Positions 51,959-64,000 of a stretch of DNA of 64,000 bases are shown here, piece by piece. Origin of the DNA: Rubrivivax sp. A210. GTDB taxonomy: Bacteria; Pseudomonadota; Gammaproteobacteria; Burkholderiales; Burkholderiaceae_C. The notes under the pieces were generated by a model. The model saw only the letters and a list, made by a program, of their open reading frames with translations. It searched no databases and was not told where the DNA came from. Both the position numbers and the translations under genes were made by a program. The DNA lies in contig NZ_CAJGBN010000003.1 in NCBI RefSeq assembly GCF_904426505.1, positions 1 to 64,000 on the forward strand. Direction: 5' to 3'. Within the stretch, counting starts at the first letter, position 1; each line of letters begins with the position of its first letter.

Positions 51959-54900
51959 ATGCGCCTCACCCAGATCAAGCTCTCGGGCTTCAAGTCCTTC
52001 GCCGAGCCCACCACCTTCCAGATGCCAGGCCAGCGCGTCGGTGTGGTCGGGCCCAATGGTTGCGGCAAGAGCAACATCATGGATGCGGTGCGCTGGGTGC
52101 TGGGTGAAAGCAAGGCCAGCGAGCTGCGCGGCGAGAGCATGCAGGACGTGATCTTCAATGGCAGCGGCCAGCGCAAGCCGGCCAGCCGCGCCAGCGTGGA
52201 ACTCGTCTTCGACAACACGCTGGCGCGCGCCGGCGGGCAGTGGAACAGCTTTGCCGAGATCGCCGTCAAGCGCGTGCTCACGCGCGACGGCACGAGCAGC
52301 TACTTCATCAACAACCAGCCGGTGCGCCGCCGCGACGTGCAGGACGTCTTCCTCGGCACCGGCCTGGGGCCGCGCGCCTACGCCATCATCGGCCAGGGCA
52401 CGATCAGCCGCATCATCGAAAGCCGCCCCGAGGAACTGCGCCTGTTCCTCGAAGAAGCCGCCGGCGTCAGCAAGTACAAGGAGCGCCGCCGCGAGACCGA
52501 GAACCGGCTCAAGGACACGCGCGAGAACCTGACCCGCGTCGACGACATCCTGCGCGAGCTGAATGCCAACCTCGACAAGCTCGAGAAGCAAGCCGAGGTG
52601 GCCCAGCACTACCGCGGCCTGCAGGAGCAGGGCACGCTCAAGCTGCACCAGCTGTGGTTCTTGAAGCACCGCGACGCCGCCAGCGAAGAGCAGCGCGTGG
52701 CGGCCGCCGCCGCCGCCGCCACCAACGCGCTGGAAGCGCGCCTGGCCGAGCTGCGCCATGTCGAGGCCGAGCTGGAAACCGTGCGCCAGGCCCATTACGC
52801 CGCCAACGACGAGCTGCATGCCAGGCAGGGCGCCTTGGGCGAGGCGGCGCTGGAGGTGAGCCGGCTCGAGGAGCGCATCCGCTACGTCGTTGAAGGCCGC
52901 AAGCGCGCCCAGGCCCGGCTGGCCGAGCTGCAGGCGCAGAACACGCAATGGGCCGAGCGCCAGGAGTCAGCGGGGGCCGAGCTGGAAGACACGGCGGCGC
53001 AGATCGTCGCCGCCGACGAGCAGGCCGAGCTGCTGGCGGCCCAGGCCGAGGAACAGTCGCTCGAGCTGCCGGCCCAGGAAGACGCGGTGCGCGCGGCCCA
53101 GGCCACGGCCAACCAGCAGCGCGGCGCCGTGGCCCAGGTGCAGCAGCAGATCCAGGTGCTGGCGGCCGAGAGCCGCAGCGTTGACGAGCAGGCGCGCCAG
53201 CTCGATGCCCGCCGCGGCCGCCTGGCCGGTGAACGCCAGGGCCTGCAGGCGCCCGACCTCGACCGCCTGGAGCAGATGCGCGCCCAGGAGGCCGAGGCTG
53301 CCGAGGCGCGCGAGATGGCCGATGCCCGCCTGCACGAGCTGGGCGAGCAGGTGCCGGCGCTGGACGAGCAGCGCCGTGCCGCGCAGGAGGCCGTCAACCT
53401 TGAGTCGGGCCGCCTGGCCGACACCGCGGCGCGGCTCGATGCCCTGCGTGCCCTGCAGGACAAGGTGCAGACCGAGGGCAAGCTCAAGCCCTGGCTCGAA
53501 CGCCACGGCCTCGCCGGCCTGGCCGGGCTGTGGAAGCAGGTCCACATCGAAGCGGGCTGGGAGACGGCGCTGGAAGCCGCGCTGCGCGAACGCCTCAATG
53601 CGCTGGCCGTGGGGCGGCTGGACACCGTGCGCGCCTTCGCGGCTGATGCGCCGCCGGCCCGCCTGGCCTTCTACGCCCTGCAGACATTGGCAGTAGGCGC
53701 CATCCCCCACACCCACCAGACCCTGCCGCGCCTGGCCGATCGGCTGCAACTGGGCGATGCCGGCCTGCAGGCCTTGCTGGGCGACTGGCTGGAAGGCGTC
53801 TATACAGCCGCCTCCATCGACGAGGCCCTGGCCCAGCGTGCCCGCCTGACCCAGGGCGAGGTCATCATGACCCGCGAAGGCCATGCCGTGAGCCAGCACG
53901 CGGTGGCCTTCTACGCCCCCGATTCCGAGCAGGCCGGCATGCTGGCGCGGGCCCAGGAGATCGAAAGCCTGGCGCGCCAGCAGCGCGCCCTGGCCCTCAT
54001 CGCCGACGAGGCGCGCAGCGCCTCGGTGCGCCTGGAGGCGGCCTACACCGAGGCCAGCGGGCGCCTGCAGCAGGCGCGGCGCGAGGCCGGCGAGGCGCAG
54101 AACCGCGCCCATGGCCTGCATGTCGAGTTCCTGCGCCTGAGCCAGCAGGCCGAGGCTGCCAGCTCGCGGCGCGAGCAGCTGGCCGGCGAGCTGGCCGAGA
54201 TCGACGCCCAGCTCGAGACGCTGGCCGAGCGCCGCGCCACCGGCGAGGGCCGCTTCGAGGAGCTCGACATCGAGCTCGGCACCGCGCAAGAGCGCCACGC
54301 CGAGCTTGACGATGCGGTGATTGCCGCCGAGCGCGCGCTGGCCGATGCGCGCGAGCAGCAGCGCGGGCTGGAGCGTCAGGCCCAGGAGGCGCGCTTCCAG
54401 GCGCGTGCGCTGGCGGCGCGGCGCGACGAGCTGCAGCGCAGCATCGAAACCGCGGCGGCCCAGGTGTCTGCCAATGTGCAGGCCGGCCAGCAGCTGGAAC
54501 TGGAGCTGGGCAGCTTCGACGATGCCGCGGCCGGCTCGGGCCTGCAGGCGGCGCTGGCGCTCAAGCTCGAGCGCGAGCAGGCCCTGGGCCTGGCGCGCAG
54601 CCGTTATGACGACCTCAGTGCCCAGCTCAAGCGCGCCGACGAGCAGCGCCTGGGTTTCGAGCGCAGCCTGGAGCCGCTGCGCGAGCAGATCGGCAAGCTC
54701 CAGCTCGAGCTGCAGGCGGCGCAGCTGGGTGGCGCGCAGTACCTGGAGCAGCTCACGGCGGCCGAGGTCAACCTCGACGCGCTGGGCCGCGCCATCACGG
54801 AAGGCGGCGTCAAGCTCTGGGGCCTGCAGACCGAGATCGACCGCATCCAGAAAGAGATTGCCGCACTCGGCGCCGTCAACCTGGCGGCCTTGGACGAGCT

Positions 54901-55483
54901 GGCTGCATCGCGCGAGCGCAAGACCTTTCTCGATGCTCAGAACGCCGACCTCGACGAGGCCATCAAGACGCTGGAGGACGCGATCCACAAGATCGACCTC
55001 GAGACGCGCGACCTGCTGGCCTCCACCTTCAACCAGGTCAACGAGCACTTCGGCCGCATGTTCCCCAGCCTCTTCGGCGGCGGCAATGCGCGCCTGGTGA
55101 TGACCGGCGCCGAGATCCTGGATGCCGGCGTGCAGGTGCTGGCCCAGCCACCGGGCAAGAAGAACAGCACCATCCATCTGCTCTCGGGTGGCGAGAAGGC
55201 GCTCACCGCCATCGCGCTGGTGTTCGCCATCTTCCAGCTCAACCCGGCGCCCTTCTGTCTGCTCGACGAGGTCGACGCGCCGCTGGATGACGCCAACACC
55301 GAGCGCTACTGCAAGCTCGTCACCGAGATGAGCCGCGGCACGCAGTTCCTCTTCATCAGCCACAACAAGATCGCGATGGAGATGGCCGAGCAGCTGATCG
55401 GCGTGACCATGCAGGAGCAGGGCGTGTCGCGCATCGTCGCGGTGGACATGGAATCCGCGGTCGGCCTGGCCGAGCTGGGCTGA
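51959..55483 (+). CDS. smc: chromosome segregation protein SMC
   Basis: A 1174-residue SMC ATPase. The N-terminal head has LSGFKSFAEPTTFQMPGQRVGVVGPNGCGKSNIMDAVRWVLGE (Walker A). Two long charged coiled-coil arms (about 170-500 and 670-1020) flank the hinge (about 510-660; LAGLWKQVHIEAGWETALEAALRERLNALAV). The C-terminal head has HLLSGGEKALTAIALVFAIF (signature) and FCLLDEVDAPLDDANTERYCKLV (Walker B). It folds and segregates the chromosome with ScpA/ScpB. The ATG at 51959 starts MRLTQIKLSGFKSF, the family start. The stop overlaps zipA (TGATG). Confidence 0.97.
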   Translation: MRLTQIKLSGFKSFAEPTTFQMPGQRVGVVGPNGCGKSNIMDAVRWVLGESKASELRGESMQDVIFNGSGQRKPASRASVELVFDNTLARAGGQWNSFAEIAVKRVLTRDGTSSYFINNQPVRRRDVQDVFLGTGLGPRAYAIIGQGTISRIIESRPEELRLFLEEAAGVSKYKERRRETENRLKDTRENLTRVDDILRELNANLDKLEKQAEVAQHYRGLQEQGTLKLHQLWFLKHRDAASEEQRVAAAAAAATNALEARLAELRHVEAELETVRQAHYAANDELHARQGALGEAALEVSRLEERIRYVVEGRKRAQARLAELQAQNTQWAERQESAGAELEDTAAQIVAADEQAELLAAQAEEQSLELPAQEDAVRAAQATANQQRGAVAQVQQQIQVLAAESRSVDEQARQLDARRGRLAGERQGLQAPDLDRLEQMRAQEAEAAEAREMADARLHELGEQVPALDEQRRAAQEAVNLESGRLADTAARLDALRALQDKVQTEGKLKPWLERHGLAGLAGLWKQVHIEAGWETALEAALRERLNALAVGRLDTVRAFAADAPPARLAFYALQTLAVGAIPHTHQTLPRLADRLQLGDAGLQALLGDWLEGVYTAASIDEALAQRARLTQGEVIMTREGHAVSQHAVAFYAPDSEQAGMLARAQEIESLARQQRALALIADEARSASVRLEAAYTEASGRLQQARREAGEAQNRAHGLHVEFLRLSQQAEAASSRREQLAGELAEIDAQLETLAERRATGEGRFEELDIELGTAQERHAELDDAVIAAERALADAREQQRGLERQAQEARFQARALAARRDELQRSIETAAAQVSANVQAGQQLELELGSFDDAAAGSGLQAALALKLEREQALGLARSRYDDLSAQLKRADEQRLGFERSLEPLREQIGKLQLELQAAQLGGAQYLEQLTAAEVNLDALGRAITEGGVKLWGLQTEIDRIQKEIAALGAVNLAALDELAASRERKTFLDAQNADLDEAIKTLEDAIHKIDLETRDLLASTFNQVNEHFGRMFPSLFGGGNARLVMTGAEILDAGVQVLAQPPGKKNSTIHLLSGGEKALTAIALVFAIFQLNPAPFCLLDEVDAPLDDANTERYCKLVTEMSRGTQFLFISHNKIAMEMAEQLIGVTMQEQGVSRIVAVDMESAVGLAELG

Positions 55484-56541
55484 TGAAGCTGGGCACCGCG
55501 CTCGCGATCTTCGGCGCCCTGCTGTTCGCGCTGCTGGTGCTGCACGCCTGGTGGAGCACGCGCCGCGCCGGGGCGCGACGCGGCGTGGTGGCGCAGGATG
55601 CCGAGCGCATCGAGCCGGCACTGGAAGGCGCGGCGACGGAGCCCAGAAATGACGGCGATGCAGGCCCCGACACCGTTCCCGATGGCGCGCTCGCGCCCCT
55701 GCGCGCCCTCGGCCGCCAGCCGGCCCGGCTGGATGCCCTCATCGACGCCCTGGTGCCGCTGGCGCTGGACGCGCCCATCAGCGGCGACCTGGTCATTGCC
55801 CACCTGCCACCCACGCGCCGCGCCGGCAGCAAGGCCTTCTACATCGAGGGCCTGGACAGCGAAACCGGCGCCTGGGAGGCGCCGCGCCCCGGCGGCCGCT
55901 ATGGCGAGCTGCAGGCCGGCGTGCAACTCGCCAGCCGCAGCGGCGCGCTCAATGAGATCGAGTACTCCGAGTTCGTGCAGAAGCTGCAGGTCTTTGCCGA
56001 GGCCGTGGGCGCCAGCCCCGACGCGCCCGACATGCTGGACGTGGTGGCGCGCGCCCGCGAGCTCGATGCCCTGAGCGGCCCGCTGGACGTGCAGCTGACG
56101 ATCACGCTGCGCACCCAGGGCGTGGCCTGGTCGGTGGGCTTCGTGCAGCAGGTGGCCTCGCGCCACGGCTTTGTGCCCGGCGCCGTGCCCGGCCGCTTCG
56201 TGCTGGCCGCCGCCGAGGAGGGCGCGCCGCCGGTGCTGGTGCTGGCCGTCAATGCCCAGGCGGCGCTGGCCGACGATGCCCAGGGCAGCGCGGTGCGCGA
56301 ATGCACGCTGACGCTGGACGTGCCGCAGACGCCCGAGGGCGCCGAGCCCTACCCGGCCTGGCACCATGCCGCCACGCGCCTGGCTGAAGACCTGGACGCC
56401 GGCGTCATCGACGACCAGGGCCAATCCGTCACGCTGCACGCCTATGCCGCCATCGGTCAGGAGCTGGGCAGCCTGTACCGCCGCCTCGAGGCGCTGGACC
56501 TGGCGGCCGGCTCGGCGGCAGCGCGGCGCCTCTTTAGCTGA
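55483..56541 (+). CDS. zipA: cell division protein ZipA
   Basis: A 352-residue protein with one N-terminal helix ([23 protein letters not shown]-out bitopic), a short acidic/Pro linker and a C-terminal ZipA-like domain (about 200-345: [42 protein letters not shown]...[43 protein letters not shown]). ZipA tethers FtsZ to the membrane. Its ATG overlaps the smc stop, the usual pairing in Burkholderiales. In many relatives ligA follows zipA; here the next gene is a chemoreceptor. Confidence 0.93.
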   Translation: MKLGTALAIFGALLFALLVLHAWWSTRRAGARRGVVAQDAERIEPALEGAATEPRNDGDAGPDTVPDGALAPLRALGRQPARLDALIDALVPLALDAPISGDLVIAHLPPTRRAGSKAFYIEGLDSETGAWEAPRPGGRYGELQAGVQLASRSGALNEIEYSEFVQKLQVFAEAVGASPDAPDMLDVVARARELDALSGPLDVQLTITLRTQGVAWSVGFVQQVASRHGFVPGAVPGRFVLAAAEEGAPPVLVLAVNAQAALADDAQGSAVRECTLTLDVPQTPEGAEPYPAWHHAATRLAEDLDAGVIDDQGQSVTLHAYAAIGQELGSLYRRLEALDLAAGSAAARRLFS

Positions 56542-56633
56542 GCGCGCGGCGCCGGCAAATCCGGTCATTTCCCGCGTTCGGAATCGCGCCGCTGCGCGAT
56601 GATCTGCCGGTTTCCGTGACCGAGGGCGGCGCC

Positions 56634-58163
56634 ATGCAGCCAGGCAATCAACGCATCTGGGTAAGGCTGCTGCTCACCGTCGCGGCCGCCCTGGCCCTGG
56701 TGTGGACCGGCGCCATCGCCTGGCAGGACCGCGCCAACCGCGAGGCCGCCATCGCGCAGGCGGCCGATTTCTCGCTCAGCATGCACGACGCCACCATGGC
56801 CGGGCTTACCGGGATGATGGTTACCGGCACCATGGCGCAGCGCGCCGTCTTCCTCGACCAGATCAAGCAGCTCAACAGCATCCGTGATGTGCGCGTGCTG
56901 CGCGGCGAAGCGGTGCGCAAGCTCTATGGTGCCGGCGCCGCCAATGCCATCGCCCTGCCCGACGCACTCGAGGCCCAGGTGCTGGCCAGCGGCCAGGCCG
57001 TGGTGCGGGTGGAGACCGATGCTGGCGGCGAGGTGCTGCGTGCGGTGCGTCCGGCGCTGGCGCTCAAGTCCTACCTGGGCAAGGACTGCGTGCTGTGCCA
57101 CCAGGTGCCCGAGAACACCGTGCTGGGCGTGGTGAGCATGAAGATGTCGCTGGCGGCCTCGAATGCGGCCACATCACGCCAGCGTCTGCAGTCGATGCTG
57201 ATCGCCTTGATCACCTGCGTGCCGGTGCTGGCGCTGATCTACCCCTTCATCCGCAAGACCGTCACGACACCGCTGGAAGAAGCGGTGCAGACGGCGCGCG
57301 CCATCGCCCAGGGCGACCTGACGCGCGAGATCGCGGTGACCTCGGGCAACGAGATCGGCCAGCTGCAGCAGGCGCTCAAGGACATGCGCGACAGCCTGGT
57401 CGCGGTGGTGGGCCGCGTGCGCGGTGGCACGCAGCAGGTGGCCGAGGCTTCGGGCCGCATCGCCGAGGGCAATGTCGAGCTGTCCGAGCGCACCGTGGCG
57501 CAGGCCGACGCCTTGCGCGACACCGCCCAGGCCATGGCCCGCCTGACCGAGGCCGCGCGCCAGAACGCCGACAGCGCCGCACGCGCCGAGAAGCAGGCGG
57601 TGGCCGCATCGGCGGTGGCAGCCCAGGGGGGCCAGCTGGTGGCCCAGGTGGTGACGACGATGGACTCGATCAGCGTCTCCTCGGCGCGCGTGGGCGACAT
57701 CACCGGCGTCATCGACGGCATCGCCTTCCAGACCAACATCCTGGCGCTGAATGCCGCCGTCGAGGCCTCGCGCGCCGGAGAGCACGGCCGCGGCTTTGCC
57801 GTCGTGGCCGCCGAGGTGCGTTCGCTGGCCCAGCGCTCGGCTGCCGCTGCCGGCGAGATCAAGGCCCTGATCGGCGACACGCTGGGCCAGGTGGGCAGCG
57901 CCACCGGCCTGGCGCACCGTGCCGGCAGCACGATGACCGAGATCGTGGGCGGCGTCGGCCAGGTCAACGCCATCATGGGCGAGATCAATGCCGCCAGCGC
58001 GGCCCAGATCGGCGGCATCGAGCAGGTCAATGCCGCGATGGTGCAACTGGACGGCGTGACGCAGAAGAACGCCACCCTTGCCGACGACGCCACGGCCGCC
58101 ACGCGGGCGCTGCAGGAGCAGGCCGAACAGCTCGACGAGGTGGTGCGCGTCTTCAGGCTCTAG
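56634..58163 (+). CDS. methyl-accepting chemotaxis protein with periplasmic CxxCH motif
   Basis: A 509-residue chemoreceptor. Transmembrane helices at about 11-30 and 188-207 enclose a ~155-residue periplasmic domain. That domain contains Cys152-Val-Leu-Cys155-His156 ([24 protein letters not shown]), a c-type heme attachment motif, so it may be a heme-based redox or gas sensor. A HAMP domain ([28 protein letters not shown]) and a signalling domain with [42 protein letters not shown] follow. The ATG at 56634 has GAGGG 7 bases upstream; GTG 56616 is an alternative. No CheR-tethering pentapeptide is present at the C-terminus (ends EVVRVFRL). Confidence 0.92.
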   Translation: MQPGNQRIWVRLLLTVAAALALVWTGAIAWQDRANREAAIAQAADFSLSMHDATMAGLTGMMVTGTMAQRAVFLDQIKQLNSIRDVRVLRGEAVRKLYGAGAANAIALPDALEAQVLASGQAVVRVETDAGGEVLRAVRPALALKSYLGKDCVLCHQVPENTVLGVVSMKMSLAASNAATSRQRLQSMLIALITCVPVLALIYPFIRKTVTTPLEEAVQTARAIAQGDLTREIAVTSGNEIGQLQQALKDMRDSLVAVVGRVRGGTQQVAEASGRIAEGNVELSERTVAQADALRDTAQAMARLTEAARQNADSAARAEKQAVAASAVAAQGGQLVAQVVTTMDSISVSSARVGDITGVIDGIAFQTNILALNAAVEASRAGEHGRGFAVVAAEVRSLAQRSAAAAGEIKALIGDTLGQVGSATGLAHRAGSTMTEIVGGVGQVNAIMGEINAASAAQIGGIEQVNAAMVQLDGVTQKNATLADDATAATRALQEQAEQLDEVVRVFRL

Positions 58164-58244
58164 GTCCTCAGGCGCCGCCCCGGGGCTTGCATTAAGCTCG
58201 CCGCCGTTTCCTGACCGGCGTCCAGCGGCTTACACCCCTTCTCG

Positions 58245-60226
<1,982 letters not shown>

Positions 60227-60230
<4 letters not shown>

Positions 60231-60897
60231 CCTTTGGCCGGCAATGCGGCGAGCAGCGCGTCCGATGTCGCGCTGCAGCCGACGATGCCGCCCTGGGCCG
60301 TGAGCATGGCCAGCGCGACGCGCTTGAATTCGGGGAAGTAGCTTGCGGTGGCGTCCTCGATGATGAGGCACTCGTAGCCGCGGTCGTTGGCCTCGCGCAT
60401 GCTGGTCTGCACGCAGACCTCGGTGGTGACGCCGGTGAAGACGAGGTGGCTGATGCCGGCGCCCAGCAGGCGCTCGTGCAGGCCGGTGGCCCAGAACATG
60501 CCCTTGCCGGGCTTGTCGATGACCCATTCGCTCATCGACGGCGCCAGCGCGGGAATGATGTCGGCGCCCGCCTCGCCGGCCACCAGCAGCCGGCCCATGG
60601 GCCCGGGGTCGCCGATGCGCAGGCTGGGTTCGCCGCGCTCGCGCTTGGACGGCGGGCAGTCCGACAGATCGCTGCGGTGGCATTCGCGCGTGTGCAGCAC
60701 CGGCCAGCCACGCGCACGCCAGGCGGCCAGCAGCGCCGCAATGGGGGCGATGGCGCCGTGCAGCCGGCTCACGTCATTGCCCAGGCTGGCGCCGAAGCCA
60801 CCGGGCTCGACGAAGTCGCGCTGCATGTCGATGACCACCAGTGCCGTGCGTGCCGGCGCGAGGCGGTAATCGAAGGGCTTGGCGGGGACGGAGATCA

Positions 60898-60901
<4 letters not shown>
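60227..60901 (-). CDS. cysteine hydrolase, isochorismatase fold; diverged biuret hydrolase paralog (triuret hydrolase candidate)
   Basis: A 224-residue isochorismatase-superfamily amidohydrolase. The catalytic triad reads Asp25 ([10 protein letters not shown]), Lys130 ([11 protein letters not shown]) and Cys163 ([30 protein letters not shown]). Gln203 (LTAQGGIVG) matches a substrate-contact Gln of biuret hydrolase. It clearly aligns with the biuH gene at 62459, but differs around the pocket ([27 protein letters not shown]), so a related but different amide is expected. Triuret hydrolases are known paralogs of BiuH; that is my leading guess, with ureidoacrylate or N-carbamoyl compounds as alternatives. 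The ATG overlaps the ABC ATPase stop, so it is the last gene of the operon. Confidence 0.82.
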
Positions 60902-62454
<1,553 letters not shown>

Positions 62455-62458
62455 GGCC

Positions 62459-63151
62459 TCAGAGCCCCTTCATCGCGGCGATCGCGGTGATGACGGCTGG
62501 CGAGCCGGCCACGGCGCCGAACACGCCGCCCTGCATCAGCACCATCTTCAGCGCCGCCTCGTGGTTGCCGCGGTCGGTGGCGCCGGTGGCGTCTTCGACG
62601 AGCAGGCATTCGAAGCCGCGGTCATTGGCCTCGCGCATCGTCGTGTGGACGCAGACATCGGTGGTGATGCCGGTGAGCACGAGGTTGCGGATGCCGCGCG
62701 TGCGCAGGATCAGCTCCAGGTCGGTGGCGCAGAAACTGCCCTTGCCGGGCTTGTCGATGACCACCTCGCCCGCCAGCGGTGCCAGCTCGGGGATGATTTC
62801 CCAGCCCGGTTCGCCGCGTACCAGGATGCGGCCGCAGGGGCCGGGGTCGCCGATGCCCGCACCGATGCGCTGCGAACGCCAGCGCTTGTTGGCCGGCAGG
62901 TCCGAGAGGTCGGGCCGGTGGCCTTCGCGGGTGTGGATCACGGCGGCGCCGGCACCGCGAAAGGCCGCCAGCAGGGCCGCGATGGGGCCTATGGGCGCAC
63001 GCGTCAGCGCGAGGTCATAGCCCATGGTGTCGACATAGCCGCCCTCGCCGCAGAAGTCGGTCTGCATGTCGATCACGACCAGGGCCGTGTTGGCCGCGCG
63101 CAGGTCGCCATCGAAGGGCCAGGGGTAGGGGGCCGAACCTGGCACCGTCAT
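62459..63151 (-). CDS. biuH: biuret amidohydrolase
   Basis: A 230-residue cysteine hydrolase. The catalytic triad is Asp28 ([18 protein letters not shown]), Lys134 ([18 protein letters not shown]) and Cys167 ([33 protein letters not shown]), with Gln207 in [10 protein letters not shown]. These sit at a constant offset of 8 from the D36/K142/C175/Q215 set that I recall for Rhizobium BiuH, and [25 protein letters not shown] is nearly identical. It hydrolyses biuret to allophanate and ammonia, a step of cyanurate and triuret breakdown. The ATG overlaps the permease stop (ATGA) and the ATPase gene starts 4 bases after its stop, so it is embedded in a transporter operon. Confidence 0.9.
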   Translation of the reverse strand: MTVPGSAPYPWPFDGDLRAANTALVVIDMQTDFCGEGGYVDTMGYDLALTRAPIGPIAALLAAFRGAGAAVIHTREGHRPDLSDLPANKRWRSQRIGAGIGDPGPCGRILVRGEPGWEIIPELAPLAGEVVIDKPGKGSFCATDLELILRTRGIRNLVLTGITTDVCVHTTMREANDRGFECLLVEDATGATDRGNHEAALKMVLMQGGVFGAVAGSPAVITAIAAMKGL

Positions 63152-64000
63152 CGCGAGACTCCCAGTTCCAGCGGCGCGCCCTTGATGCTGCGCCGCGGCG
63201 AGCAGGTGGCCACCAGGATGGCCAGCGTCAGCACATAGGGCACGGCGTTGAAGAGGTGGTAGTAGCCGCTGACGCCCACGCCCTGCAGCGCCGGGCCCAG
63301 GGCGCCGGCGCCGCCGAAGAGCAGGGCCGCACCCAGGCAGCGCACGGGGCTCCAGCGCGCGAAGATCACCAGCGCCACCGCGATCAGGCCCTGGCCGCTG
63401 GAGAGGCCCTCGTTCCAGCTGCCGGGGTAGTACAGGCTCAGCGAGGCGCCGCCCAGCCCGGCGATGGCGCCGCCGGCCGTGGTGGCGGCGATGCGGATGC
63501 CGCTGACGCTGTTGCCCAGGGCCCGCGCCGCGTCGGCCGAATCGCCCACCATGCGCACCAGCAGGCCCCAGCGCGTGTTCCTGAAGCCCCAGCCCAGGGC
63601 CACGGCCAGGGCCACGCCGAGCGGGAACAGCGCGTTGATCTTCAACGCCGCCTGCACATTGGCCGAATCGCTCCAGCCGCCCAGCGCGATGGACGGGATC
63701 TGCGGTGCCTGCGGCTGTATCAGCGGCTTGCCCAGATAGAAGGCCAGGCCCGCGCCCAGCATCATCAGCGCAATGCCCATGGCGATGTCGTTGACGCGCG
63801 TCAGCGAGCACACCAGGCCGTGCAGCAGGGCCAGCAGTGCGCCGCTGGCGGCGGCGGCCAGCACGCCCAGCCAGGGCGAGCCGGTGAGGTAGGCGCCGCC
63901 GAAGCCGGCCATGGCGCTGAAGACCAGCACGCCTTCCAGGCCGAGGTTGATGCGGCCGGCCTTCTCGGTGAGGCATTCACCCAGGCTGACGAAGAGGAAA
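63148..64000 (-). CDS. ABC transporter permease, BMP/nucleoside type (cut by window edge)
   Basis: The reverse strand is open from the right edge to a stop at 63148 (at least 284 codons); the start lies outside. The visible part begins [37 protein letters not shown], the hallmark of the second permease (NupQ/YufQ-like) of BMP-family importers. It continues with [56 protein letters not shown] and [37 protein letters not shown]. About eight helices are present. A first permease and a binding protein should lie upstream, beyond the window. Confidence 0.9.
   Translation of the reverse strand, partial: FLFVSLGECLTEKAGRINLGLEGVLVFSAMAGFGGAYLTGSPWLGVLAAAASGALLALLHGLVCSLTRVNDIAMGIALMMLGAGLAFYLGKPLIQPQAPQIPSIALGGWSDSANVQAALKINALFPLGVALAVALGWGFRNTRWGLLVRMVGDSADAARALGNSVSGIRIAATTAGGAIAGLGGASLSLYYPGSWNEGLSSGQGLIAVALVIFARWSPVRCLGAALLFGGAGALGPALQGVGVSGYYHLFNAVPYVLTLAILVATCSPRRSIKGAPLELGVSR

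Noticed and set aside
52967..55621. 884-residue ORF antisense to smc
   Set aside because: High-GC shadow frame rich in Leu/Gln/Arg repeats; it mirrors SMC coiled-coil codons and matches no family.

Overview
The window is 64 kb of high-GC DNA (roughly 70% by eye) with dense, often overlapping genes. The gene set points to a betaproteobacterium of the order Burkholderiales, probably Comamonadaceae or a close relative: a phasin, PEP-CTERM secreted proteins, a dapC-dapD-pilus ATPase-dapE-prmB-ABC-F operon, smc-zipA, NnrS with an NsrR-like box, LivKHMGF-type ABC genes, and DctP/fused DctQM TRAP genes. I saw no rRNA, phage, transposase, plasmid-maintenance or CRISPR sequence. It looks like ordinary chromosome with accessory catabolic and sensory islands. 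No gap between genes exceeds about 250 bases.

Layout. 1-2.8 kb: the start of a SARP/BTAD-type regulator, cut by the left edge, faces two related secreted proteins of unknown function. 2.9-5.8 kb: a lipoprotein-like spermidine-synthase homolog, a DUF4287/DUF5655 protein, and a TetR/DUF2306 pair with two operators. 5.8-12.9 kb: a phasin with an inverted-repeat promoter, GNAT, LigB-type dioxygenase, an Aer-like chemoreceptor, tRNA-Ser(TGA), ApaH, a CorC-type CBS protein and SapC. 13-17.6 kb: a complete five-gene branched-chain amino-acid type ABC importer. 17.7-24.2 kb: leucyl aminopeptidase, YdeI-like protein, nnrS, an HxlR/qorB divergent pair, SDR and IclR. 24.4-31.7 kb: thiolase, acyl-CoA ligase, TRAP importer, then a membrane MutS-like ATPase. 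31.8-37.6 kb: two-component pair, tandem PCC protein, WYL regulator and small genes.

37.6-49.6 kb: lexA with two SOS boxes facing an asparaginase; a PEP-CTERM protein with a Pho-box-like promoter; ohr; the dap operon; a second PEP-CTERM gene. 49.7-60.2 kb: HD-GYP response regulator, SET-domain protein, queF, smc, zipA, a chemoreceptor with a periplasmic CxxCH motif, and a hybrid histidine kinase. 60.2-64 kb: a tightly overlapped operon of BMP/nucleoside-type ABC permease (cut by the right edge), biuret hydrolase, ABC ATPase and a second cysteine hydrolase.

The most interesting system is the right-edge operon. Two isochorismatase-fold hydrolases are interleaved with an importer. One aligns residue for residue with biuret hydrolase; the other is a diverged paralog and a candidate for a longer ureido compound such as triuret. 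This suggests uptake and stepwise hydrolysis of ureide-type nitrogen. Other points of note are the SARP/secreted-protein cluster, the MutS-like membrane ATPase coupled to the TRAP genes, the candidate heme-binding chemoreceptor, and several well-formed operators (TetR, HxlR, NsrR, LexA, Pho and phasin repeats). Functions are read from sequence motifs and remembered families; no search was run.
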